Origin: Mytilinidion resinicola
Lineage: Eukaryota > Ascomycota > Dothideomycetes > Mytilinidiales > Mytilinidiaceae
Direction: 5' to 3'
Length of the DNA stretch: 64,000 nt
Assembly: GCF_010093595.1 (NCBI RefSeq)
Contig: NW_022985451.1
Location: 813,613 to 877,612 of the forward strand
A model generated the notes under the pieces. That model saw only the letters and a program-made list of their open reading frames with translations. It was not told where the DNA came from and ran no database searches. The translations under genes were made by a program, and so were the position numbers. Below, piece after piece: positions 11,645-22,269 of this stretch; the first letter of the stretch is position 1; every line of letters begins with the position of its first letter.

Positions 11645-12640
11645 TTACTCCTCGTCACCAATCTATTACAAGTGGGTCAGATCATGGTTAAGAATATAGA
11701 TGGGGCAAATAAGTACCTTTGGCGCGAGGTAGAATCTCAGGTAGCTGTTGTTAGCCAGCGCGTACTCCACAAGCAGGGGCACCTCGTTGGAGAGGCACAG
11801 TTTGACCTGACCAGAAAGGCTGCTGGCCTTGCAGAAGCCGACTAGGTACTTGAGCGAGAAGGTCAGGGAGACAGGCTCTGTCAGGTCGATCTCGACGTTC
11901 ATCTCTGGCTTGTCGACATTGGTGTGACTTCGTAGCGTGACTGATCCAGACCCAATGTCGCCCTGGCAGGCAAACTTCACGCCTTCCTTGCTACATTCGA
12001 TCGAAACTTCAGCCAAGTCAGCAGCTGTTGTCCAATAATAGTAACCGATGTATTTTGACTGACCAGATTCCGAGAGGGCCATCAAGTCTCTGCAGATACG
12101 CTGGAACTCAGCCGAAGGCATCGAGATGGTCGCAGCGTACTCCGTCTCGGGAATCCCCAGATGCTCCTGGTCGATGTCCATGAGCTTGATGTCATATTCG
12201 CTGATTCTGTCGCTCTCAGCGCTCTCAAACACGAGATTCACGACATCTGGCGCGTCCTCCGCCTTCAGCGTCAGGATATCCTCGTTTTGTGCGGCTCGCA
12301 GGACTTTAGTGAGCGAGGTGAGGTTGATGCCGAGGGCGATATTTCGGTCACATCGAAAGGGTGAGAAGCTTTCCGACTTAAGCATCATGGACACGAGGGC
12401 AACGTGGGAGTTGTCCATGGCCTGGAGGGCGATGCCAGAGTCATTGCAGTCGAAGTTGCAGTCCTGGACCAAGTCCTTGATGGCATCGACCACCTGTGTT
12501 CGTGTCAGCAAGTGGTGCATTCGAGGCAGATGTGAGACCCAAACCTTCTTGAGAAGATTAGCCTGTTCTAAACGTGCTTCAAGCACTGCACCGCGATGTC
12601 AGTATACAACTTTGGGTTGAAGAGGAGAGCAATGCATACT
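11645..12640 (-). CDS. PCNA: Proliferating cell nuclear antigen (DNA sliding clamp)
   Basis: The model is 12640 (a single A), 12585-12545, 12493-12064, 12006-11717 and 11662-11645, giving 259 residues, the canonical PCNA length. The protein begins [14 protein letters not shown], continues [16 protein letters not shown] and [17 protein letters not shown], and ends RFYLAPKIGDEE. The trimer encircles DNA and tethers polymerase delta, Fen1 and ligase through PIP boxes. Two splicing oddities stand out. The start codon is split: A at the end of the leader exon, TG at the start of exon 2, across a 54-nt intron with a CTGAC branch site. A 57-nt intron at 12063-12007 is a multiple of three and free of stops; if retained it would add 19 codons inside the second clamp domain. 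Removing it restores the family spacing (LSES|VSIEC). Upstream DNA carries clustered ACGCG motifs. Confidence 0.95.
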
Positions 12641-12753
12641 GGCGAAAGTGTGAGTAGTACGACTGGAAAAAAGTGTGCGTGTGTCGCGGTGTGAAACTGA
12701 GAATTGGAAGCAGAAGATGGGCTGTTGTAACGGGCAGTTTTGGTGGGATCGAA

Positions 12754-12781
12754 ACGCGAGGAGCGAAATCAACGCGACGCG
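12754..12781. promoter_or_regulatory. Cluster of ACGCG (MBF/MCB-like) motifs upstream of PCNA
   Basis: Three ACGCG cores lie at 12754-12758, 12772-12776 and 12777-12781, about 115-140 bp upstream of the leader-exon end of PCNA. ACGCGT/ACGCGA elements bind MBF and drive G1/S transcription of replication genes in fungi. Assignment is by motif and gene identity only. Confidence 0.5.
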
Positions 12782-12815
12782 ATTTGGGGTGCTGACAAAG
12801 AAAATCAATTAACGG

Positions 12816-12823
12816 TCACGTGA
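12816..12823. promoter_or_regulatory. Palindromic TCACGTGA box
   Basis: A perfect 8-bp palindrome TCACGTGA sits about 180 bp upstream of the PCNA leader exon. This is the consensus for Cbf1/bHLH-type factors. Functional relevance is not shown by the sequence. Confidence 0.35.
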
Positions 12824-13394
12824 CATCAGTTAGCGAGTTCGATAGCTATGCTGGATTTCTATGTGCAATGGAAGCAAGGACAGAGCACACGGCGATGAGT
12901 TCGCGAGGTAAGGAGATAGCTGTGCCGACTGACTCCACCACGTGGTCGATAATAAAATTTCAAAGACTGTCTAGCTCAGGGATTTACGCATTTGTACATC
13001 TAGAATCTTGATGATGCGCTGAAGCCTCCCAAGAAACAGCACATATTATGGTATATGTTTTGGTCCATATGCTATGCAAGCTGATATGTGGGGGCGTATG
13101 CCATATCTTAAGAGGTATGCGTGAGCCGACTCTCAACATCCAGTCCGAGTCTGGCCGCTACGTGTCGAGGATACATCCACGGTATTCTCCACCGTTCCAT
13201 CTCATACGTCGTCAACTCTTCCGGGTCTTCAACCAGACGGAACTTCCCCCGCCACATATCGAAGCCTCCCCCACGCCATACTGATCGGTGGCACTCTCTA
13301 GGCATCTTCACAACCCTACACCGTCCCCTCGCCACCAAACGCACCTCGCATGTATCCCGCATCTCTTTCCAAATCAATCCTGTCCCCCTCGTCC
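12824..13394. other. Intergenic between PCNA and EMC6
   Basis: Opposed overlapping frames at 13108-13456 are low-quality shadows downstream of EMC6 and probably its 3' UTR. Nothing else seen. Confidence 0.45.
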
Positions 13395-13790
13395 TCACGC
13401 CCTCACTAGCCCATAAAACAACGTCCACGTCAACACAAACCCACTCATCCCACTAAACACCTCACCCAGCCACAGATCCCCGAGCGGGCTATGGAAGTAC
13501 TCGGAAGCCTTTCCCTCAGCCCGGAAGGCGAATATCAGAACTGACACCAGTAGCGACGCGGCCAGGTAGAAGATGAAGCCGGGGTAGGACTCTAACCCGA
13601 GGGTGCCGGCGGCGACGCCGAAGAGGGACGCGGTGAGGTTGCGAATGTTTGAGATGGTCTAGAGGTGGCGATGTGAGCGGGAGGCTAGAGGCTGGAGGGG
13701 ATGACGAGAGCGAATTTGACGTACCTGCGCGTTATGCTGCACGCTTGATTGCACAATAGGGCTGATGGCCAGTTCTCGTTCGTCGAGCAT
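13395..13790 (-). CDS. EMC6: ER membrane protein complex subunit 6
   Basis: Exons 13790-13725 and 13658-13395 encode 109 residues, matching the 108-residue yeast protein. The N-terminus MLDERELAISPIVQSSVQHN is followed by TISNIRNLTASLFGVAAGTL, the LESYPGFIFY helix, a second hydrophobic helix, the EYFHSPLGDLWLGEV loop and a final membrane segment ending LTWTLFYGLVRA. These blocks are characteristic of EMC6. As a core transmembrane subunit it lines the groove through which the EMC inserts tail-anchored and multipass proteins into the ER. The frame extends upstream of the ATG without another good start. The intron (66 nt) splits the gene right after the first N-terminal helix. No single long frame reveals this gene because it is small and spliced. 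Confidence 0.9.
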
Positions 13791-14367
13791 GATGGAGGCT
13801 GTGCTGCGGGATGTGCCGGACAGGCTAGGTTGAGTTGCTTCTTGGTTCGATCGTTCGAGGTGGTTCTCGGACGTTCGGGGATGAGGTTGCGAGTGTCGCA
13901 AGCGGGACTTACGGCCCTGGCGGAAGGGTCTTTCAGCTCTGACACCAGCGTCAGGTTCCAAGAATTGGCGGTAGCGAACGATGTGTGCAGTGTTGCTGCG
14001 TCGTACTTCGCATAGAGGTGTAGTGTCGGTGGAGTTTGGAGTTACGATGCGCCGAACCGAAACGTTGGCCGACGTCCGAGCGCGACGCATCGGCATGCCT
14101 AAACCTACTTCTGTGGGTCTCGGCACACCATCACTCAATTGGTTCACTTTCACTACGCAGGGAAGATTATGGAGAGGATGATAGATCCTATCTAAGTTCC
14201 TGATAACACAACAAAGGGCCTCGGGTAGTGGTGAGCAGGAGTACACAGACTTCTATCTATTGCCATTTGAACGAAAGCGAAGCGCCGACCATGGGTATAT
14301 TGCAACCATGTAAATATACAATACGTCCCAATTTCCGGCCTATTCGTCGAGAAAGCAATCAGACTTT

Positions 14368-15289
14368 CTATTCTCCTAGCAGATCATTGTAGTCGTCGAG
14401 GTACCTGCTATCTGTAAGTATACGAACTTGGACCTTTGTTGGGAGTACTCACTGCCGCAAATGTACCGGAAGAGTGTAGTCAGGCACGTTGTCGGCCAGT
14501 CTGAGATATCTGAGCGCTTCACGGAAGTATCGCTCATTGACTCGCGCATATGATACATTCCCCAAGCTCATATAAGCTTCAGCGGCCTTTGAGAGTTTTG
14601 TTAGTATGTTTTATTATATGCCCGGACAAGTAGACTTACCGCAGTCAGGAGACTTCCGGTCTGATCCCCCCGAGCCAGTGCCATGTCAACCGCTCGACCT
14701 AGGTACTCAGTTGCCGGCAAGAGCAAACCTCGCGCGACTACGTAATCTGCTGTATGCAGTCTCTCTTCAGCCTCCGCCATAGCTCTGGCTGCCTGTCTTT
14801 CATCCTCACTCCTGGTAAGTGATGGGGAAGATGTTATTGCTCCCATGCTACTTCCACTGCTACTTGAAAAACCATCTAACTGGTGTATTCTTGCCAGGTT
14901 TGGCTGGGCCCTCGAGAGCCAGTTTTGCCCTATCACTACGCTGAGTTAGTAGGTAATTCTTGGTAATAAAGCAGGAGCTTACATCTCATGAGATCAGCTT
15001 CTCCGGGCGCGAGTTCCAAAACCGTAAGCGCTTGTCGTAGGCACCAGTTGGCTATATCGGGCACGCCCTCGCTGTCTGTGTCGGAGTACGCAAATCTCTG
15101 GAGGACATCAATGAGCCAGATCTGCCACTGCCTGCTTGCATGCTCATGGATCACATTTGTGAGCTCCAAATGCGCCGTGATCTGTCTTGCTGCAACAAGA
15201 TATTCCCTCCATTGATCTGGCGCTGTGTCTATTACTGTGGCAATTTGGTTCACTGTGGCCGTCACAGTTTCGAAACTCTGGTTGTCCAT
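14368..15289 (-). CDS. Conserved fungal all-helical protein, TPR-like, function unknown
   Basis: Exons 15289-14983, 14935-14640, 14586-14453 and 14404-14368 join in phase to give 257 residues. Content is alpha-helical with TPR-like spacing: NWCLRQALTVLELAPGEAD, then LIGQNWLSRAQPNLARIHQ, a Ser-rich loop, and LHTADYVVARGLLLPATEYL with AVDMA, ending NERYFREALRYLRLADNVP and YLDDYNDLLGE. I recognise this as a family conserved across Pezizomycotina without an assigned role. The pattern resembles small TPR scaffolds. A longer leader frame (about 15,300-15,520) could supply extra N-terminal residues through another intron, so the start is less certain than the rest. All four splice junctions have canonical ends. 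Confidence 0.75.
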
Positions 15290-17394
15290 GACCACCTGAC
15301 CACCTAGGACACGCTAGTGAAGCTAATAAGGGCTGTCTTATGATGATGTTGATGGGAAAAGAGATGATGAGGGCGTTTTGGTGACGTAACCACAGAACCA
15401 ACGACCTTCGACGATACTTATACTGTTTTGAAAAGGATCTCAGTTGTAACGCTGTGTAGGACCTTACCACTCTGGATAGGGTTGCAAAGCAGTGGCGACT
15501 GACCGCAGGTTTTGACAAGCCGCATGATAGACTTCAAGGAAGGAGACAGGCAAGGAAAGGTGAAGGGCAGGGCGGCCAGTCCGACATGAATGTCAACAGG
15601 TCAATGGAGGAATTATATCCCTCAGCCAGTGCGAAACAAGATTAGAGTCTGACTCCTCTGGCTGCACCTGTGCAAGTAAATATTAGGGCTTTGCCACTAT
15701 GCAAGCCTTACGCGGGTGACTAGGAAGTCGGCGCATGTTTGTCGCGGTATAGGTCGGCCGACCCAGTCGGTGAGTAGCTCCTAGCAGCACCGTCTATGTG
15801 GCGATGGCTCCGCGTCTCACGATAGAGAGCCAAGAGGCCTCGAGTAACGCAGGCCCTCGTAGTTTGGATGATAGCATGCTGTCAAATCCAGAAAAAGCCC
15901 CCAGGTCGAGTTTACGGCCTCCACAGTAGGCCTTCTAAACTGTCGGTCAGCAAAACGCCAACGGCGATCATTCGGGAACGAGAAGCGACAGAACAGTAGA
16001 CCAAGGTGGACAGCACTGCGGAATAGAAGCAGGGAGAGAGACAGGCGTGGAGTTGAAAACCGCGGGTTTTGTCAGCACCCTCATCCCACGAAGCCGGCCG
16101 GGATCTGTTGTGCCAAGCATCACCATGTCATAGCGTGTGGCTTGCAGGTGGTGTACCTGATTACATGTACACACACCGCGAGCCTAGGAGATAACATAAT
16201 CAGCACCAGGGAGCCCGAGATCTCCCATCCTGGTACGTCATACCGGGCCGTGGGCTGCGCCGTATCTTCACGTTGTGACGCCTTCCAAGGCTGTGCGGAA
16301 GAGTGCCGTAGTGCCGAACTGCCAGGGATCTCGAGCGCCGTGAAGAGCGAGAGAGCTAGAGATAGGAGACAGTCGATGCTGGCGCGGCCTTGAGACAGCC
16401 TCGCTACATCTGTAGTTTCGACAAAATACTATCGTATGAAGTTTTTTGGGTCCAGATGTGGGATTTGAATGCTTACACGAAATGGCAAATATGGATATCA
16501 CGTGCCTCTAAACGGAGACTTGTTCCTGTCAGCAAGTACTCATACTCCCAAGACACAGGCACGACGGGTTCTCTACTTGAAGCGGACTCTTCAGTCAGCT
16601 TCCTCTATTCCAAATCTCCCATCTTCCTGTTCAAGGTTCTAGCGCAGGACGACGGTCGACAAGTCATCAGGACCTCACAATCGACAAACCCCGGACAACC
16701 CACATGTGATAGTATCTTGGAAGTCTAGTCAGCCCACAAAAACGAGGTCGTACCGATGCGCCTCGAGTCTTCTCTTATGACTAGTATTTTCTCGTGCCAG
16801 ATCGGGCAGAGGCAGGAGTTCGTCAATCAAGTTCTGGAGATGAATGACTATATGAACATGAAGACGCTCCTTGCTCCGAACGTAAACCGTGAGATGGTCG
16901 AAGTTCGGCACCGAGAACGAGAACAGGATGAGTTGCAGGCGTGTAACGTCGTCGAGAGAAGTAGTCATCGTTGATGAGAAAGGGCATGCAGAAGTAATTG
17001 AGGGCGGAGACCCAGCAAAACTTGAAGTCAGCATATTCTCACCAACAGACCGGATCGACAGCTGCTATGTTTCAGACATGGTGTTGGCTTTCGGAGAGTC
17101 TGGGGAAAGGAACATCGAACGAAAGCGCGCGCTAGAACAGGGCACCCGCTTGGGCCACACGGGCACTGCCAGGGTTGCATTCCATAGATCTAGACAGACA
17201 CCAGGCTTGTGCGCGTTGCTAGGGCTCGTCTCCGTCCAGCTCCTGACATCTGTGCCTTTTGAACATCTCCTATATCTATATCGACCCCGTGGAACTCGGA
17301 AATGCTGCCTTGAGAGACCCCGGTGAAAACTACGTCTCGTGAACAACCTGCTGTTGCGCGCGAGACCTCCGCATCGCACCAACATGATCATTTG
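15290..17394. other. Intergenic, 2.1 kb without a supportable gene
   Basis: Short frames on both strands (16142-16393, 16390-16728, 16889-17326 and others) overlap each other and show no domain or splice logic. Two divergent promoters are expected at the ends. No repeat was found by eye. Confidence 0.5.
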
Positions 17395-19444
17395 ATGGAG
17401 AGTATTATCTATGAGGACTCGCCGTTGGCCGAGTATTTAGAAGGTACACCGACATTTTAGACTTCTAGACTCCATGGAATCTCGCAGGCTAATGCCCTGT
17501 GAAGGCGAGGGGAGAGGCAGGGCTTCGTCTCCGGAAGCCTCCGTACCGTCATCACCTACGACCACCAGTTTCGCTCCCCGTGGACCCTCCACCCTACAAT
17601 CCCGCATTCGAGACAAGCTGCCGCAGCCTTTGCGGATACCGATTCCCAAGAATGGGCCTATTGCGCGGATACACACCACCTGTTCGGTGAGTTGCGGCGA
17701 GAAATGCACGCAGCACACTGCTGACTTTTGGGCGTTGCAGCGAGCAGTCAATTCGCGACTAGGACGAGCAGACAACCAGCGCTTCATCGAACATTTCCGC
17801 TACCTCATAGTCGCATCCCAATTACTCAGCGAACATACTGGGCAGAGCAGCTTCAGGACCGTGGCGATCCCCAACTTTGGCCCAGACAAGCAATCCCAGG
17901 CACCCAACTTCAAGGTTGGCAGTATCAGCCTTACTGGAGCAGTTGTGACCGGAGCAACAGCTTTTCTGCTGGTATGGCTACTACATTGGTCCCGAAGCAG
18001 GTCGTCGGGTTTCAGTAAAGGGAGGCTGCTACTCGTATTCCTGGTGTTTGCCGTGGTTGCAACAATATGCTACGCATATATGAGGCGGCACTGGCTTCAA
18101 TATTTGAGACAGCAGGCGGTGGATGGAGCTTCGAACCTGATCACCAACCTGCAGGCATTCGATGCCTCTACCGCCTCAGCTTTAGCATTGATACAGGAAG
18201 TGGAACTAGTCTCGCGAGGATATCGACTGTAAGGTTTTGATCACGATAGGCGCACATCGTACTAACTATAATGCAGTAGCAGTCCACTCCCCCCAATCAC
18301 ACGACTCGAGGAGAAAGGACAAACGCGACGGTGTCACCGACTACGTAAAAGTCTCAAGAGTGCATTCGCAGCAACCATACCATTGCTCGCTGAGCAATGC
18401 GCCACTCTACGACAGCTTGTCGAAGAGGATGACTTGGAGAAATACCTTGACGTGTATGATATCAACAACCCAGACCTTCAAGAGGCGCAGTTAGGCTACT
18501 CAGAGTTGGAATTCGAAGATACAGAAACGCTAAAGGCTCTCCGCACATATCAATACCGTCTTGCCACGCTACGACGACTACTGCTCTGTTCGCTCTTGGC
18601 GTTAGAAGCAGATGGTGGGAAGAACGATTTTGCACGGTGGCGTGTGGCTATCCAGGCGATTGAACAAGTTACGATACCTACCGGAGAGTGGAGCGACAAG
18701 ATAAATCACACCTTAGGCGAGGAAGAGCGTATGCGTCTTCATCCACACATTATCATTACTGAGCTAATGCCAACTTCAGAGTTCGTGGTCCCTTCCCCAC
18801 TCAAGATTCAGTCAAATCCAGGGCGAGAAAAACTCCGCGCCTCGGTCCGGAAGCTGAGCGGTCTCTCTCAAGGCATCAGAGGGCTCCAGGCCAAAATGCA
18901 AATCTTGAGAGAAGAATCCAACAAGAGCCTAGAAGAGTCAGAAGATATCTCAGAACTCGGTGCTAGTCTCATGGCTCAGTACGAATCCATCGGTGCGGAT
19001 CTCAAAAGCCTCGTATCGGCCTGGGAAACTGGTAAAGCCTCACTAGCGCTGAACATCGACAGGCACGAGCGGCGTGTTTCCCAGGCGTCTTCAGGCGGCA
19101 TGCGCTCACCGGTACCGAGCTTAGGTGGTCTCACCGTAGTAGAAGAGGGTACCCCTTCCGATGCTCTACGGGCTTTGAATGGCGCATCACCAGCGCACTC
19201 AAGCGCTCCAAGCGTTTCTGGTAGCAACTCCGATGACGAAATCTTCGAGGCTATAGCGATACCTCGCACACGGAAGACGCTATCGCGCGAAGAGCGAATG
19301 GTCAAAATCCACGAAGATCGTGCGCGGCAGGTCTCGCTAAGAGAGCAGAGAGAGGCGAGCAACAATATGATGAAAGAGTTAGAGTCCGTGATCAATCTTC
19401 GGCCACAGAGAACCAATTACTCGGGACGAATTACTTCTATTTAA
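17395..19444 (+). CDS. Vezatin-family (myosin-binding) membrane protein
   Basis: Exons 17395-17443, 17505-17686, 17741-18228 and 18277-19444 give 628 residues. The first exon (MESIIYEDSPLAEYLEG) is the conserved start of fungal vezatin-like proteins. The conserved core is NSRLGRADNQRFIEHFRYLI, two adjacent membrane helices (about residues 139-160 and 172-190), then ELVSRGYRL, SPLPPITRLEEK, the LRQLVEEDDLEKYLDVYDI block, RLLLCSLLALEADGGKNDFA and a C-terminal coiled region with MAQYESIGADL. Vezatin-domain proteins bind myosin tails; the yeast relative Inp2 is the peroxisomal receptor for class V myosin. The fungal protein may therefore link a membrane or organelle to actomyosin transport, which is inference. 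The second intron (54 nt) is a stop-free multiple of three. The tail is Ser/Arg-rich and probably phosphorylated. Confidence 0.85.
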
Positions 19445-19730
19445 CGATACCAACGGTAGCACCGTGCTTTTCATTAGTTGATTCCGCTTCGGAAAAGGGG
19501 CGCATAGCGGTACATATATGTGATACGGATTTCATTTTTTCAACTGGGTCGGCTATGCCCTTTCAGATACCACCCAGCTACAAAGTGCATATAAGCAAGA
19601 CATCTGTACTACTATTACGCCATTGAAACAATAGAAACATTCATCCTAGTTGGATGTACTTACACGTTGGTAACTATTCGATGGTAAGATTTATCAACGG
19701 TGAAGTGGTTTTTTGGTTCGCTTTTGTTCG
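19445..19730. other. Short spacer between the vezatin gene and the transposon
   Basis: AT-richer 3' flank. No feature beyond the likely 3' UTR. Confidence 0.4.
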
Positions 19731-19738
19731 AATCGATA

Positions 19739-19833
19739 GGGCGCCACTAATAGCACACCCCCTTTTCACTAATCGCACACCCCTTTTTCACTAATCGCAC
19801 ACCCCCCCCTCTTGGCGCTTCACCGCCTTCCTA
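19739..19833 (+). repeat. Left terminal inverted repeat
   Basis: Starts GGGCGCCACTAATAG and contains three CACACCCC-type units in tandem. Identical in inverse orientation to 20914-21008. Truncated only by the start of the N run, so the repeat may be longer. Confidence 0.92.
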
Positions 19834-20533
19834 NNNNNNNNNNNNNNNNNNNNNNNNNNNNNNNNNNNNNNNNNNNNNNNNNNNNNNNNNNNNNNNNNNN
19901 NNNNNNNNNNNNNNNNNNNNNNNNNNNNNNNNNNNNNNNNNNNNNNNNNNNNNNNNNNNNNNNNNNNNNNNNNNNNNNNNNNNNNNNNNNNNNNNNNNNN
20001 NNNNNNNNNNNNNNNNNNNNNNNNNNNNNNNNNNNNNNNNNNNNNNNNNNNNNNNNNNNNNNNNNNNNNNNNNNNNNNNNNNNNNNNNNNNNNNNNNNNN
20101 NNNNNNNNNNNNNNNNNNNNNNNNNNNNNNNNNNNNNNNNNNNNNNNNNNNNNNNNNNNNNNNNNNNNNNNNNNNNNNNNNNNNNNNNNNNNNNNNNNNN
20201 NNNNNNNNNNNNNNNNNNNNNNNNNNNNNNNNNNNNNNNNNNNNNNNNNNNNNNNNNNNNNNNNNNNNNNNNNNNNNNNNNNNNNNNNNNNNNNNNNNNN
20301 NNNNNNNNNNNNNNNNNNNNNNNNNNNNNNNNNNNNNNNNNNNNNNNNNNNNNNNNNNNNNNNNNNNNNNNNNNNNNNNNNNNNNNNNNNNNNNNNNNNN
20401 NNNNNNNNNNNNNNNNNNNNNNNNNNNNNNNNNNNNNNNNNNNNNNNNNNNNNNNNNNNNNNNNNNNNNNNNNNNNNNNNNNNNNNNNNNNNNNNNNNNN
20501 NNNNNNNNNNNNNNNNNNNNNNNNNNNNNNNNN
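19834..20533. other. Assembly gap (700 N)
   Basis: Run of exactly 700 unknown bases inside the transposon. The round length suggests an estimated or nominal gap, which is expected where near-identical TIRs break an assembly. Frames drawn through it are meaningless. Confidence 0.98.
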
Positions 20534-20913
20534 CCGGTGTAGCTGTCGACTGATAGGCATTCCGAGCGACAGGAGCTGGACGAGGGACTACAGAAATAGG
20601 CGGTGCTGGCGGCGGAGCTGTCGGCATGCGTCCTGGAGGTATGCTCGTATATCCACTCTGTCTGGTTTACTACGGTATTTTGCTAGGCCGTAGGCCTGCG
20701 CTGATGCGTGCGCTTGTAGAGCAATATGCGCTTCCTCTGTTATAGCGTAGTACGCCAGCCGTGGCGGCTGGAGGGCCATGGTGAGTGTGTTGTAGAGGGA
20801 GAGGAAGAGGATGTAATTGATTGTAACCAAGGCCGCATTTGGAGAGAGCATTTGGAATTAATAAGCAAGTTAAGCGAGCAAATCGGAGGCTCCGGAGCCG
20901 TAATCCGAGCCAA

Positions 20914-21008
20914 TAGGAAGGCGGTGAAGCGCCAAGAGGGGGGGGTGTGCGATTAGTGAAAAAGGGGTGTGCGATTAGTGAAAAGGGGGTGTGCTATTAG
21001 TGGCGCCC
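20914..21008 (-). repeat. Right terminal inverted repeat
   Basis: Exact reverse complement of 19739-19833, followed at once by the second AATCGATA. Confidence 0.92.
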
Positions 21009-21016
21009 AATCGATA

Positions 21017-22269
21017 TCTGCGTCAATTTTCAGGCATATTTGATATAAGTCTCGGATTGGCATCTCGGAAGGTTGATCGCTATCTACGATTCCATCCCAG
21101 ATCTATGTCCAGATCTCAGCCTCCGCCCTTCAGCCTCGTCTGAATCCCCAATGTGTTCAAGTGTGACGGATTCCGCCCCGTCCTCCGGCCGTACACTCAC
21201 TCGTCACCGACCACACGCCCACGTGCCTACCACGTACCACCGCGCTCGGGCCTCTAGCCCTTCCTAGATAGCGTCCTTATGCGAGCCTCTCTTCCTGCTC
21301 CTTACAGCCTCTCTTCACTTCCGGTGGTCATTCTCTGACATCAGGCCACAAACTCCCCGTATAAGGGAGCAACTCCAGGCGCCTTTAGGGGGAAATAGCA
21401 ACCCTCTAGCCAATCAATTCTCAAGCCGGTTAAGTACTAGCCCAGAAAAGAGGTATATCAGGATCGACACAGTTTAGCGCTAGACCACTGGGCGTGAAGA
21501 GAGGCTGTACACGACCTCTTGTAAACGACCAACCTAATTTCTTTGCTACCTAGCTCCTCTGCCTCGTATCCGTGACATTTCACGGTGGCGGCCTGGGGCC
21601 GGACCGCTAGCGTACTTCAGCCGTGTCCAAACATCTCCCGTCGGTAAAGCTTGTCGAGCCCTCACCAGCTGCGAACACTCTCGTCCCTTCATCTACTTAC
21701 AGCATATACTCATATCCGGTGAACCAGCGCTAAAATCAAGCCCCAAAATCACCGGGTAAGGTAGCGTTTCCGGACGACTTTAAGGGAGATTAGCAGCCTC
21801 CTAGCCAATCAATCTTCAAGCTAGCTCAACATTAGCCCAGAAAAGGTGGCTTACCGGCTGTGCGGCGGTCAACTCAGTTTCTGCGCTAGGTCACCGGCCG
21901 TGATGTGCTGTCCGCCATGCAGCAAGCTACTAGCTACTAATCGACCAATGATAGGTCAGGCAATCAGTCTACTCAAGGAATGTCTTGAAGACAGGCAAAG
22001 CGCTGCTAAGCGCTTGCGATATGTGGCTGCGGCAAGGCTGGAACGAGGCTGAGGGATGTCCAACCGCATTTAGACTCCACATCTTTTGGTACGGAGGGAT
22101 GATCACAAGCTTCATTGGTGAGCCCTAAGAGTTGGCAGAAAAACAAGCCATGCCAATATTAAGCCTTACCTTCAGCCGCACTGGGTGGAGAACATAAGTA
22201 CGGATTATTTTGTTGAATGATTCCCCAAAAAGAACAACACCCTGTAAACTCACCCACCCTACCATCATC
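21017..22269. repeat. Non-coding DNA with a diverged direct repeat
   Basis: A block of about 72 bp at 21380-21452 recurs at about 21773-21846, sharing CTAGCCAATCAAT, CTCAAG/TTCAAG and TAGCCCAGAAAAG with scattered differences. No coding frame of note (21073-21267 and 21846-22052 are short). It is probably a decayed repeat family member present twice. Confidence 0.55.

Larger units (their letters stand above)
19739..21008. mobile_element. DNA transposon with perfect 95-bp TIRs and 8-bp TSD, interior largely an assembly gap
   Basis: The left end 19739-19833 and right end 20914-21008 are identical inverted copies over all 95 bp visible. Both are flanked directly by AATCGATA (19731-19738 and 21009-21016), an 8-bp target duplication. 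An 8-bp TSD fits hAT, P, Kyakuja-Dileera-Zisupton or MULE-like elements. Each TIR carries three tandem GCACACCCC units separated by TTTTCACTAATC spacers, a subterminal binding-site-like array, followed by a non-repeated inner part. Of the interior, only 20534-20913 is sequenced. It holds a minus-strand frame starting with MALQPPRLAYYAITEEAHIA and another Pro-rich minus-strand frame (MPTAPPPAPPISVV) that runs into the Ns. I recognise no transposase. True length is unknown because the N run is probably a placeholder. Identical TIRs imply a young copy. Confidence 0.88.

Noticed and set aside
19791..20693. Long frames of 246-293 codons on both strands
   Set aside because: Almost wholly made of N; artefacts of the assembly gap.
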